A stretch of 64,000 nucleotides of DNA from Motiliproteus sediminis (lineage in GTDB: Bacteria; Pseudomonadota; Gammaproteobacteria; Pseudomonadales; Balneatricaceae). The position numbers and the translations under genes are program-made. The stretch covers positions 248,001 through 312,000 of the forward strand of contig NZ_JAERQK010000003.1 in the NCBI RefSeq assembly GCF_017912535.1, read 5' to 3'. This document shows, piece by piece, positions 1 through 8,065 of this stretch; the stretch's first letter is position 1; each line of letters opens with the position of its first letter. Below the pieces are notes generated by a model that saw only the letters and a list, made by a program, of their open reading frames with translations, had not been told where the DNA came from and made no database searches.

Positions 1-262
1 TCCGCTCAGTCCGGATCAACTGGATGAGCGGCTGGCTGCTACGGCGGAGCGGGCGCAGCTGCGTGACCGCGATATTTCCGGCGAGCAGCTGGCGCATACC
101 TATCTCTGTTTTCTGGCGGAGCAGGGGGCGGGGCTGGAACAGCTGGAGCGTCGTCTGGGGCCCCTGCCGGTGGATGTGCTGGATCCGTTGCAGCAGCGCC
201 TGCCTGCGGGGCCGGCACGTATGCTGGAGGAGATCAATCCGCACTATCCGGCGTTGCTGTAG
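1..262 (+). CDS. C-terminal end of an unidentified protein (truncated at window edge)
   Basis: An open frame enters from the left edge (codons in phase with base 2) and ends at TAG 260-262, giving about 86 residues. The peptide is rich in Leu, Glu, Gln and Arg, ends in NPHYPALL, and looks helical. I see no catalytic motif, signal or membrane segment and do not recognise the family. The frame has the GC-rich third positions of the surrounding genes, which supports it being coding. An overlapping ATG frame starting at base 24 gives a Trp/Arg-rich peptide and is a shadow. Confidence 0.55.
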   Translation, partial: PLSPDQLDERLAATAERAQLRDRDISGEQLAHTYLCFLAEQGAGLEQLERRLGPLPVDVLDPLQQRLPAGPARMLEEINPHYPALL

Positions 263-443
263 GTTCGGTTAATTGAGGCCCGTGTGCCGGGTCACGCTAT
301 TCGGCACCTATAACGGTTCCTTATTCCGCCATCCGTCGTTGCTCGTTGCTCGTTGCTGCCGTAGCTCCACTATGACTCCGCCGCGCTTAGGTCGGCGAAA
401 TAACCACTTCGTTCAAATGTGCCACCAGGCGCGAAGCTGCACA

Positions 444-1187
444 CTAGAGCAGCAGGGTGATCCCCATCAGGGTGACCAGCAGGAAGGCGCCGCGTTTGAG
501 GTTGGTTTCCGACAGGGGTGGCGGGTAACGGCGTCCAGCCAGGGTGGCGAGACTTACCACCGGCGCTGCCAGTGCGCCCAGAAGCAGGAGCTGCGCGTCC
601 ATCTGCCCCTGCGCACTGACAACCAGAATACGCAACAGGGTCGAGAAGCCGAATACGGCCAGCAGAGTGGCCTTGAGCACGGCCAGCGGTTGCGGCTGGC
701 GGTAGAGGTGAAATACCACCGGCGGCCCGGATACACTGAACAAGCCGCCTCCCAGCCCGCCAAGGAGACCGAAAAAGCCCAGCGTCCAGGTCGGGGAGGG
801 CTGCCTGTACGGGGTCGGTTTGAGCATCAGCAGAAAGCCGCCACCGAGCAGGGTCACGCCGAGCAGCAGGCGCAGGGTTTGTTCGGTTTCGCTGGAAAGA
901 TAGTCGAGCAGCCAGATACCTCCCAGCAGACCGGGGATCAGTCCCAGCAAGATAGCGGCCAGGGTGCCCCGGTTGATACCCGCCCAATCACCGCGCAGGG
1001 CGACCAGCACGTTTACCAGCGAGGTCAGGCTGACCAGAATCGCGGCGTCGGCCAGCGGAATCAGCTTCAGCCAACCGATGACGCCCATCAGGATCAGCCC
1101 GTACGCGAACCCCGCGATGGTTTGCACGTAGGCGGCAAAGGCTACCAGCAGCAGTAGGGGAGCAATAGCGTGGAGGTCGAGCAGCAT
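444..1187 (-). CDS. TauE/SafE-family membrane permease
   Basis: A 247-residue, almost wholly hydrophobic protein with about seven to eight predicted membrane helices. The first half carries an AGFAYGLILMG segment and the second half a glycine-rich GLLGGLGGGLFSVSGPP segment. This repeated G-rich signature with a P-P pair is typical of the TauE/SafE (DUF81) family of sulfite, organosulfonate or other anion exporters. The length is normal for the family. It stands alone: the gene on its left is on the other strand and the lipoyl gene upstream is about 95 bp away. The substrate cannot be read from the sequence. Confidence 0.85.
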   Translation of the reverse strand: MLLDLHAIAPLLLLVAFAAYVQTIAGFAYGLILMGVIGWLKLIPLADAAILVSLTSLVNVLVALRGDWAGINRGTLAAILLGLIPGLLGGIWLLDYLSSETEQTLRLLLGVTLLGGGFLLMLKPTPYRQPSPTWTLGFFGLLGGLGGGLFSVSGPPVVFHLYRQPQPLAVLKATLLAVFGFSTLLRILVVSAQGQMDAQLLLLGALAAPVVSLATLAGRRYPPPLSETNLKRGAFLLVTLMGITLLL

Positions 1188-1281
1188 GGCACCGGGCTCT
1201 GGTTGTCAGTTCCGCAGCATACGCCGTTTTCAGGTAGAGTTCTAAGGCACGCCGGCCATCGGGGGGCGCCGTGTCATGTGG

Positions 1282-1551
1282 CTACAGGGGACGGACCAAC
1301 GCTACTACGTCGCCGGGGGAAACCTCGTCACCGGGGATAACGAGCAACTGCTCCACCACACCGCTGGCGGAGGAGAGCACCTCCATGTCGGTTTTGTAGG
1401 CTTCCACCACCAGTAGCGGCTGGTAGAGATCAACCCGGTCGCCGGGTGATACCAACAGCTCTACCACCTCCAGCAGCTCGCTGCGGCAGGTGCCGCAACT
1501 GTCCCAGCACTCCGGCTCGTCGGGGACCTGTATCGCGATGCTGGCGGTCAT
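1282..1551 (-). CDS. Stand-alone biotin/lipoyl-attachment domain protein with N-terminal Cys cluster
   Basis: An 89-residue protein that is essentially one lipoyl/biotinyl domain. Two hairpin halves (SPGDRVDLYQPLLVVEAY and IPGDEVSPGDVVALV) flank Lys53 in the turn EAYKTDMEV, where 2-oxoacid dehydrogenase E2 proteins have ESDKA and biotin carriers have AMKM. The Lys is in the right place to be modified. Before the domain lie Cys15, Cys19 and Cys22 (CWDSCGTC), which ordinary lipoyl domains lack. Its ATG overlaps the stop of the LysR gene by 4 bp, so it is translationally coupled to it. No dehydrogenase or carboxylase partner is nearby. Lipoylation is inferred; biotinylation or no modification is also possible. 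Confidence 0.75.
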   Translation of the reverse strand: MTASIAIQVPDEPECWDSCGTCRSELLEVVELLVSPGDRVDLYQPLLVVEAYKTDMEVLSSASGVVEQLLVIPGDEVSPGDVVALVRPL

Positions 1552-2444
1552 TCGGGCTGCAGGGGCGTGCCGCCGGACTGTCCGTTGGCGGTGTGGGTCC
1601 GCATGGTGTTGACCAGCTCGGCGATGGCCTGCTGCTTGCCGTTGTTGTTACGGTAGACGGCGAACAGCTCCCGCCGCACCTGGGCGATTCCGGGCACCCG
1701 GTGCAGTTGCCCCTCATCGAGCAGAGGTGCCACCACCCGCAGGGGCATGAATGCAGCGCCGTTGTCGCGCAGCAGATATTCAAGCGCAATGCTGGTCTGG
1801 CTGGTCTGCAGAACCGGGTTGAGAGTGTGACTGACCGCCTTGGCCTGGCGGATGCTGAACGCGGTGCCCCAGTTGATCAACACAAAGTCGGTTTCATCCA
1901 GCTGCGCCGGTGTTTGCAGTTCGCGACTGGAAACCATCACCAGATCCAGCCAGCCGAGAGAGTCGGTGGACAGCTCTTCCACCTTGGGAGGATCGAGCAG
2001 TACCGCCAGATCAAGGGTGTGTTCCAGCAGGCTGCGAACCAGCGCGTGGCTGTTGAGGGTATCGGTGCTGAGGGCCACATCCGGCAGTTGGCGCGCAATG
2101 GAAACCAGATGTTCCTGCAGTACCGCGTCCCAGAGGTTGGACGGGGCGCCCAATACCAGCTGCAGCCGCTGCCGCTCATGCAGTCCGACCTCCTGGGTAG
2201 CCCGTTGCCAGGCGGTGAGGATGGCCTGGGCATGGCTGACCAGGCGCTCGCCGGCGGGGGTCAGCTGAATGTTGTGGCGATAGCGTTCAAACAGTTTGAC
2301 CCCCAGTAGCTCCTCCAGCTGGCGGATGCGGAAGCTGACCGCCGACTGGGTCAAATAGAGGTTTTCAGCCGCCCGGCCAAAGTGGCGGGTTTTCTGGACT
2401 TCGAGAAAGGTTCGCAGGAGTGCGGTATCGACGGAGCTGCTCAC
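1548..2444 (-). CDS. hdfR: LysR-family transcriptional regulator, HdfR-like
   Basis: A 298-residue LysR regulator. The N-terminal winged helix-turn-helix (about residues 5-65) contains TRHFGRAAENLYLTQSAVSFRIRQLE, very close to E. coli HdfR, which represses the flagellar master operon. The remainder is a substrate-binding-like effector domain (about 90-280). The C-terminus ends in a Gly/Pro tail and overlaps the lipoyl-domain gene by 4 bp. It lies 68 bp downstream of the AstE-like gene on the same strand, so it may be the far end of the Rim/MaoP transcript. In E. coli hdfR sits next to maoP; here maoP is three genes away. The symbol is by resemblance. Confidence 0.82.
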   Translation of the reverse strand: MSSSVDTALLRTFLEVQKTRHFGRAAENLYLTQSAVSFRIRQLEELLGVKLFERYRHNIQLTPAGERLVSHAQAILTAWQRATQEVGLHERQRLQLVLGAPSNLWDAVLQEHLVSIARQLPDVALSTDTLNSHALVRSLLEHTLDLAVLLDPPKVEELSTDSLGWLDLVMVSSRELQTPAQLDETDFVLINWGTAFSIRQAKAVSHTLNPVLQTSQTSIALEYLLRDNGAAFMPLRVVAPLLDEGQLHRVPGIAQVRRELFAVYRNNNGKQQAIAELVNTMRTHTANGQSGGTPLQPE

Positions 2445-2512
2445 GGGCGTCCCTGGTCTGGATCGGATTTACCCGCTGTATAGCGTTCGCCGCCGGTGGA
2501 TGCAAGCCCTAA

Positions 2513-3553
2513 TTAGATGGTGGGCGGCTCTTCCGGCAGCGAGTGCGCGCCGATCTCTTCCGAGATCGCTTCGACCCGCTTCTCGGCGCTGGCGACGGTA
2601 TCAAAGCGGGCGATGTGATAGAGCGCATCGCCTTCGTTGACCAGCGGAATGTTGTTGCGGCCGATGATCAGCCCCGCGTAACTGGCGGTCACCTCCATTT
2701 CACGGCTGCTGAAAGGGGTGGTGATGATACCCAGCGCCTGTCCGCGGCTGACCCGTTGGCCCAGCTTGAGGGTGGAGCGGAAAATGCCATCGGCTTCAGC
2801 CCGCAGCCAGTAACTGGAGCGCGCCACCGCCGGTTGCAATGCCGGGCGCGGGCGCTTCAGCGCCGGCAGCATATCCAGTGCGCGCATGACGTTAAGAATG
2901 CCACGAACGCCGCCGCGAATGGCGTTGTTATCGAAGCGCAAGGCCTGGCCGGCTTCGTAAAGAATCAGCGGTATGCCATTCTGGTCGGCACACTCGCGCA
3001 ACGATCCGTCGCGAAGCTGGGCATCAAGAATGATCGGCGCACCAAACTCACGCGCCATGCTTTCCGCCGCCGGGTTGTCGAGGTTGGCGCGTATCTGCGG
3101 CAGGTTGCTGCGGTGAATGGCGCCGGTGTGCAGGTCGATCACGTGGCTGCAACGCCGCAGTACCTGGGTATGGAACAGATGCGCGATGCGGCTGCCGAGG
3201 GAGCCGCGTTCGCTGCCGGGAAAGCAGCGATTGAGGTCGCGTCGGTCAGGCAGATAGCGGCTGTGCTGGATGAAACCGAAAATATTCACCACCGGCACTA
3301 CCAGCAGGGTCCCGCGCAGACGGCTTAATGAGCGGTGCAGCATCAGTTGGCGGCAGATTTCAACGCCGTTCAGCTCGTCTCCATGGATGGTGGCGCAAAC
3401 CAGCAGCACTGGTCCGTCGCGGCGCCCGTGGATCACTTCGATCTCAAGATCGAGCGGCGTGTGGGTATAGAGCCGTGCGAGGTTGATCGCCACGATGCGG
3501 CGTTCGCCAGGGGCGACCGTCTCACCGGCGATCTCAAACGGAGCGCGTTTCAA
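2513..3553 (-). CDS. Succinylglutamate desuccinylase/aspartoacylase-like (AstE-like) metallo-amidohydrolase
   Basis: A 346-residue M14-like zinc hydrolase from TTG 3553. The zinc site is readable as H57-x-x-E60 in ATIHGDELNG and His142 in VIDLHTG, with the substrate-binding motif DLNRCFPG at about 106-113. The C-terminal third resembles the beta-barrel seen in aspartoacylase-type proteins. An in-frame ATG at 3637 would overlap rimK by 83 bp and adds unrelated sequence. TTG 3553 lies 1 bp after the rimK stop with AAGG seven bases ahead, so I chose it. Family members cleave N-acyl or peptide-like amides. Next to RimK it may remove ligated residues or act on RimK products, which is inference. 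Confidence 0.82.
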   Translation of the reverse strand: MKRAPFEIAGETVAPGERRIVAINLARLYTHTPLDLEIEVIHGRRDGPVLLVCATIHGDELNGVEICRQLMLHRSLSRLRGTLLVVPVVNIFGFIQHSRYLPDRRDLNRCFPGSERGSLGSRIAHLFHTQVLRRCSHVIDLHTGAIHRSNLPQIRANLDNPAAESMAREFGAPIILDAQLRDGSLRECADQNGIPLILYEAGQALRFDNNAIRGGVRGILNVMRALDMLPALKRPRPALQPAVARSSYWLRAEADGIFRSTLKLGQRVSRGQALGIITTPFSSREMEVTASYAGLIIGRNNIPLVNEGDALYHIARFDTVASAEKRVEAISEEIGAHSLPEEPPTI

Positions 3554-3554
3554 T

Positions 3555-4466
3555 TTAGCCTTTTCCTCGGGTGCGCGACTTATTGACGCGGGCGTGGGCG
3601 TTCTTCTCGATAAAACGGATGATAGCCCCGGCGACATCCTTGCCGGTGGCTGTTTCCACGCCTTCCAGTCCCGGACTGGAGTTGACCTCCATGATCAGGG
3701 GGCCGCGCGCCGAGCGTAGCAGGTCGACACCGGCCACATTAAGCCCCATGGTGCGGGCTGCTTTGACCGCGATGGCGCGTTCTTCCGGAGTGATGCGCAC
3801 CAGCGAGGCGCTGCCACCCCGGTGCAGATTGGAACGGAACTCACCTTCCGGGGCCTGGCGCTTCATTGCCGCGATTACCCGGTCGCCGATCACAAAACAG
3901 CGAATATCGGCACCGCCGGCCTCCTTGATGAACTCCTGTACCATGATGTTGGCCTTGAGGCCCATAAAAGCCTGCAATACGCTTTCCGCTGCCTTGCTGG
4001 TTTCTGCCAGTACCACGCCGATCCCCTGGGTTCCCTCCAGCAGTTTGAGTACCAGAGGCGGTTGGCCGATCATGCTGATCAGGTCGGGAATATCTCCGGG
4101 CTTGTTGGCAAAGCCGGTGCGCGGCATGTCGATCCCTTTACGCGACAGCAGCTGCATGGAGCGCAGCTTGTCACGCGAACGGCTGATGGCGACCGATTCA
4201 TTCAGGGGATAGACGCCCATCATCTCGAACTGGCGCAGCACCGCGGTGCCGTAAAAGGTGACCGATGCGCCGATACGGGGAACGATGGCATCGTATCCGG
4301 TCAGGTTTTCACCTTTGTAGTGGATCGCCGAGGTGCGGGCATTGATATCCATGTAGCAGCGCAGGGCGTCGATGACGCGCACCTCATGGCCGCGATCTCG
4401 GCCAGCTTCCACCAACCGGCGGGTGGAGTACAGGGATGGGTTACGGGACAAAATGCCGATCTTCAT
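3555..4466 (-). CDS. rimK: RimK-type ATP-grasp ligase (ribosomal protein S6 glutamate ligase family)
   Basis: A 303-residue protein starting [18 protein letters not shown], the canonical RimK N-terminus; the open frame extends upstream to 4556 but that part is not RimK-like. ATP-grasp features run in order: [14 protein letters not shown] (nucleotide lid), [26 protein letters not shown], and the metal-binding [10 protein letters not shown] near the C-terminus. E. coli RimK adds glutamates to the C-terminus of ribosomal protein S6 and makes poly-alpha-glutamate. It is the centre of a rimB-rimK-AstE-like run with gaps of 49 and 1 bp. Confidence 0.92.
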   Translation of the reverse strand: MKIGILSRNPSLYSTRRLVEAGRDRGHEVRVIDALRCYMDINARTSAIHYKGENLTGYDAIVPRIGASVTFYGTAVLRQFEMMGVYPLNESVAISRSRDKLRSMQLLSRKGIDMPRTGFANKPGDIPDLISMIGQPPLVLKLLEGTQGIGVVLAETSKAAESVLQAFMGLKANIMVQEFIKEAGGADIRCFVIGDRVIAAMKRQAPEGEFRSNLHRGGSASLVRITPEERAIAVKAARTMGLNVAGVDLLRSARGPLIMEVNSSPGLEGVETATGKDVAGAIIRFIEKNAHARVNKSRTRGKG

Positions 4467-4515
4467 GGAATCAACCTGAATGGAATGGGGGGAGTGGGTT
4501 CTAGTATGAACCCGA

Positions 4516-4956
4516 TTAGCGCGGCTCGCCGAGCAGATAGGATTCTGCCGGCGCAACCAGATAATCCGACTTGAGCGCGGTGCGGCCCAATAGCATGCGG
4601 AATTTCATTGAATCTCTGTTGGTAAGCGTCACCTCAACCGATATGCGTCGCTCACCGAGGTGTACTTCGGTCAGTATGACCGGGCGGACCTCTTCATGAC
4701 CGCCGGAATCGCGCACCTTGCGGCGGTCATGAACCGCTGCTTCGCAGATCACGGTGCGGGTTTCGTCGTTCTGGTGGGGATGGATGCCGAAGCGCACCCA
4801 CGCCTTGCCATCGCGGGTAAAGGGTTCCACGAAGTAAGCGTGCAGCGCCGAGGAGCGTGCACCGGTATCCACTTTCACCTTGAGTCGTTCGATCCCTAAC
4901 TGCGGGAGTGCTACCCACTCCCGCCAGCCGATAGCCTGAGGCTGGGCCTCAGTCAT
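4516..4956 (-). CDS. rimB: RimB-like retropepsin-fold (ATP-dependent zinc protease family) protein
   Basis: A 146-residue protein with the single-domain aspartyl-protease signature V-D30[10 protein letters not shown], a middle VRPVILTEV strand and the closing MLLGRTAL motif, as in the RimB/COG4067 family. In Pseudomonas, RimB works with RimK to control S6 glutamylation. The long frame extends to 5148 but runs through maoP; the paired ATGs at 4959 and 4956 overlap the maoP stop by a few bases and fit translational coupling. I chose 4956, giving MTEAQPQ. Despite the zinc-protease name, the visible active site is the retropepsin-like DTGA. Confidence 0.85.
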   Translation of the reverse strand: MTEAQPQAIGWREWVALPQLGIERLKVKVDTGARSSALHAYFVEPFTRDGKAWVRFGIHPHQNDETRTVICEAAVHDRRKVRDSGGHEEVRPVILTEVHLGERRISVEVTLTNRDSMKFRMLLGRTALKSDYLVAPAESYLLGEPR

Positions 4957-5308
4957 CATCGAAATCGTCAAAATCGTCGCCGGAGTTGGTCGCCGGTCGC
5001 GAATCACCCACGGTGTAGAAATGCTTGTCCTTCTGGCATACCCGGGTGTAACGCTCCCAGGCTTTCTCGTATACCGTCGCTGCCGGATGTGCGCCACGGC
5101 AGAAGGCAACAAAGGTGTGTTCTTCCTCAGTGACCGGGGCGCGTTCACCCGTGGCCAGCTGCTTCATCGCCCAGCCGTGAGCCACCAAGGCAGCGGATTG
5201 CGCCGGAGTGAACTCGCCGCTACGGTCGAATCCATAGGGAAAGTTGTCGTCGTCGCGGAATTTTCGGTCGCTAAAGAAACTGCTGAATTGCTGTTGGGCT
5301 GTGGCCAT
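4949..5308 (-). CDS. maoP: MaoP (YifE/DUF413) macrodomain-organisation protein homologue
   Basis: A 119-residue soluble protein. The stretch FSDRKFRDDDNFPYGFDRSG, then PVTEEEHTFVAFCRG and an acidic tail ending DDFDDFDDD match the layout of E. coli YifE, renamed MaoP, which with the maoS DNA site organises the Ori macrodomain. The SD GGAGG lies upstream of ATG 5308. It is the first gene of the minus-strand run maoP-rimB-rimK-AstE-like-hdfR-lipoyl. The acidic tail is longer than in E. coli. Function in this organism is inferred from homology only. Confidence 0.88.
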   Translation of the reverse strand: MATAQQQFSSFFSDRKFRDDDNFPYGFDRSGEFTPAQSAALVAHGWAMKQLATGERAPVTEEEHTFVAFCRGAHPAATVYEKAWERYTRVCQKDKHFYTVGDSRPATNSGDDFDDFDDD

Positions 5309-5362
5309 GTGGTACCTCCACTGCGTTCAACGGGGGGTCAAAGTTGTGTGGAGTATGGGTAA

Positions 5363-5417
5363 GGGGGGGGAGTGGGTAAAACAAAAAAATCTTATCGACA
5401 GAATAAAATTTACCCAC
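5363..5417. repeat. G8 homopolymer tract and 9-bp inverted repeat between the diguanylate cyclase and maoP
   Basis: An unbroken run of eight G lies at 5363-5370, about 55 bp upstream of the maoP start. Next to it, GTGGGTAAA (5372-5380) pairs perfectly with TTTACCCAC (5409-5417) across an AT-rich 28-base loop; the right arm covers the diguanylate cyclase stop codon. The hairpin may end cyclase transcription or lie in the maoP leader. The G-run could slip in length and alter promoter spacing, but no promoter was identified. Confidence 0.5.
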
Positions 5418-6825
5418 CAGTTCCAGCGGAATTTTCTTTGCTCAGGGTAGCGACTTCGATCCGGTTTCGTCCCCGGTCTTTGGCGTGGTACAGCGCTTCG
5501 TCAGCGAGTTTGATCAATGTGTCGGGCGACTGATGCGCTTTGGCCCGCAAGGTTGCACAGCCGATAGAGAGCGTCAGTTGCGTGCGATCTGGTGCTCCCT
5601 GATGGGGTATCTGGGCTTGCTCGATCGCCAGACGGCAGCGCTCGGCCAGCTCCTGTGCGCTTTCGTCGGTACTGGGCAGGATGACGGCAAACTCCTCGCC
5701 GCCGAAGCGGGCCAGCAAGTCCCGGGGGCGGGCGATGCTGTTGCTGAGTAGCTGTGCCACTTTTGCCAGACAGTCATCGCCGGCATCGTGGCCATAGTGG
5801 TCGTTGAAGCGTTTGAAATGATCGATGTCGATCAGCAGCAGGCTGATCGGCTCCTGGGAGCGGCGGGAAGCCTGCCATTCGCGCGCCAGGCACTGATCGA
5901 ACTGACGGCGGTTGGCGATGCCGGTCAGGGCGTCGGTGAGCGACAGTCGTTCCATCTCCCGGCGCAAGCGCACCTGGCTGCTCAGATAAAGGGTCACCAG
6001 CAGGGTCAGGGCGATACCAAACAACGCAGTCAGCCAGCCGGTCATGGTTTGGCGCTGGTCAAAGTAACTCTGCAGCGGCATCACCCGTGCGCGCAGCGGG
6101 ATGTGGGCCGGGTTCTCAAGTACGGTCTCGTAATACAGTCCGGAGCGGGTTTTGGGCAGCTGGTTACCCGGCCAGCGGAAGCTGCGTTGGCCCAGATTGG
6201 CGGATTCGATCGTCAGCTCGATCAGGGCGCCTCTGAGCGGCACCTGGCCCACGGCGTTTTCGAGCAGAGCCGGTATATCCAACAACGCCACAATCAGGCC
6301 GAAACTGTCCTGCTCGACCGAGTGGGTGCGGGTCAGGGTGATCTGCTGCTCATCGCCCACCGGATTTTTAACCGACAGCACCTGGGTCAGCTGTTCACCG
6401 GCCAATACCGGACGGGCGCTTTGCAGGAAGTCCGGCACCAGTGCCAGATCGTGCCCCAGCCAGCTGCTGTAGCGCTTGACCGGCTCCACCAGCATGACCG
6501 GCAAACTGAGCCGCCCCTGATGCTGCTCCAGGCGCGCCCAGGCGATACCGTTCAGGAGCGGGCTTTGGGTATGGAAACGCTGAAAAATATGGCGCAGGGA
6601 CTCGCCGTCGGGTTCGCTCTCTTCAACCACGATGCGAACGTAGTCAACCACCGCAAAGCCCTCGTTGATCTGCAGGTTGACTGCCGCCACTTTCTCTTTC
6701 GCGGTTACCAGAAACTGGGCTTCGAGGCGTTCGCTCTCCAGTTCATAAACCCAGGTGCCGGTGGCGATGCTGAGCAGAATACCAACGGTGAGTACGGTAT
6801 AAACCGAGCGCGATTTCGATATCAT
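5410..6825 (-). CDS. Membrane-anchored diguanylate cyclase with periplasmic sensor and GGDEF domain
   Basis: A 471-residue protein. A membrane helix at about 9-27, a periplasmic sensor region (about 30-260, CHASE-like in layout) and a second helix at about 263-283 lead to a GGDEF domain. The domain shows SLTDALTGIANRR, DIDHFKRFND and an intact G375-GEEF. The product-inhibition I-site RPRD (366-369) sits exactly five residues before GGEEF. The protein should make c-di-GMP in response to an extracytoplasmic signal, with feedback control. Its ATG overlaps the stop of the HD-GYP gene by 4 bp, so making and breaking of c-di-GMP are co-translated. Confidence 0.9.
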   Translation of the reverse strand: MISKSRSVYTVLTVGILLSIATGTWVYELESERLEAQFLVTAKEKVAAVNLQINEGFAVVDYVRIVVEESEPDGESLRHIFQRFHTQSPLLNGIAWARLEQHQGRLSLPVMLVEPVKRYSSWLGHDLALVPDFLQSARPVLAGEQLTQVLSVKNPVGDEQQITLTRTHSVEQDSFGLIVALLDIPALLENAVGQVPLRGALIELTIESANLGQRSFRWPGNQLPKTRSGLYYETVLENPAHIPLRARVMPLQSYFDQRQTMTGWLTALFGIALTLLVTLYLSSQVRLRREMERLSLTDALTGIANRRQFDQCLAREWQASRRSQEPISLLLIDIDHFKRFNDHYGHDAGDDCLAKVAQLLSNSIARPRDLLARFGGEEFAVILPSTDESAQELAERCRLAIEQAQIPHQGAPDRTQLTLSIGCATLRAKAHQSPDTLIKLADEALYHAKDRGRNRIEVATLSKENSAGTGG

Positions 6826-7961
6826 CGGCGGTCGCGGTCCGTGGGGGGCAGTTCGGCGTGTTCGTCGGGAGCGAAACGCGAGCGGATCAGCTCGGCGTCT
6901 TCCAGCCGCTTGATGAATGCATCAACGCAGTGGGGGTCGAGCTTGACTCCCCGCATCGCGAGCATCAGCTCAACCGCCTGGTCAGTGCTGAGACGGTCCT
7001 TGTAGGGGCGTTCGCTGGTGAGCGCGTCATACACGTCGGCGGTGGCAACGATCCGCGCTTCCACCGGGATCTCATCGCCGCTGATGCCATGGGGGTAGCC
7101 GCTACCATCCCAGTTCTCGTGGTGCAGCTCGATGATGTTGCGCAGCATGGCGATGTAGTCCAGCGATTCCAACGCGTGATTACGGATCAGGTGGTCCACC
7201 AGTGTGCGACCGCGACTGGTGTGGGTTTTCATCACCTCGAATTCGTCCGCCGTCAGCTTGCCCGGCTTCAGCAGTATCTGGTCGGGAACGCTGATCTTAC
7301 CGATGTCGTGCATCGCCGAAAACTGCACCAGATGCTCGATAAACTCATCATCGAGGTTAAAGTGCGTCGCCACCTCGCAGGCGATCAGGCGGGTAAATCC
7401 AGCGATCCGTTTGAGGTGCTCGCCGGTTTCCGGGTTGCGTTCATGGGTAACCTCAATAGCGGACTTCATGGTGGCCTGAAGGGTGTTGACTTCGGTCCGC
7501 TCCTGCACGATCAGCAACGAAATGGCATAGGCGGCGATCTCCAGCTGCGGAATCTGGAAGCGGGAAAAGCAGTTAGGCTGATCGGCGTTGAAAAACACAA
7601 AGCCGAGCAACTGGTCATTGTTGTGCATGGGCACCGTCAAACTGCTGCGATAACCGGCCTTGATCAGCGCTCTGGTGTGTTCCGACGGGTGTTCGGCGAA
7701 GGTGGTCAGGTCCTGAACCAGGCGTGCCTGACCGCGGACGGCAAGCTGTTGCAGCGAGGGGACCTCCTGCAGTGATGCACTGTAATGCAGCAGTGGACTC
7801 TTGATGTCGCTGCTGTAGGCGTAGGTGGTCACCAGACCGGTGGCATCATCATACAGGGCTACCGCTACCCGGGTGAGGTGCGGCTGTTGTTCTCTAAGCG
7901 TCTTGTGCAGATCCTGCAGGCGCTGGCTGAGTTTAGTCATCAATAAACGCTCGGGGAGCAT
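6822..7961 (-). CDS. GAF plus HD-GYP domain cyclic-di-GMP phosphodiesterase
   Basis: A 379-residue soluble protein. An N-terminal GAF-like sensor (about 10-155) is followed by an HD-GYP domain with H218-D219-IGK, PDQILLKPGKLT and HHENWDGSGYPHG (280-292), so the metal ligands and GYP motif are intact. The family hydrolyses c-di-GMP to GMP. The frame is open from ATG 7988, but AGGG six bases before ATG 7961 favours the later start. It forms a two-gene operon with the diguanylate cyclase (ATGA overlap). Confidence 0.9.
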   Translation of the reverse strand: MLPERLLMTKLSQRLQDLHKTLREQQPHLTRVAVALYDDATGLVTTYAYSSDIKSPLLHYSASLQEVPSLQQLAVRGQARLVQDLTTFAEHPSEHTRALIKAGYRSSLTVPMHNNDQLLGFVFFNADQPNCFSRFQIPQLEIAAYAISLLIVQERTEVNTLQATMKSAIEVTHERNPETGEHLKRIAGFTRLIACEVATHFNLDDEFIEHLVQFSAMHDIGKISVPDQILLKPGKLTADEFEVMKTHTSRGRTLVDHLIRNHALESLDYIAMLRNIIELHHENWDGSGYPHGISGDEIPVEARIVATADVYDALTSERPYKDRLSTDQAVELMLAMRGVKLDPHCVDAFIKRLEDAELIRSRFAPDEHAELPPTDRDRR

Positions 7962-8065
7962 GGACATCCCTGTGTTCATGTTATGCATGTTTTAGTGACG
8001 GCTGCAGCGTTACTCCGTTGATGCCGCGGCAGGTTTTACTGTAGCAGCGGGCGCTCGGCTTGGCA

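Noticed and set aside
273-1157. Plus-strand 294-codon frame opposite the TauE/SafE gene
   Set aside because: Gln/Arg-rich antisense shadow of the permease gene.
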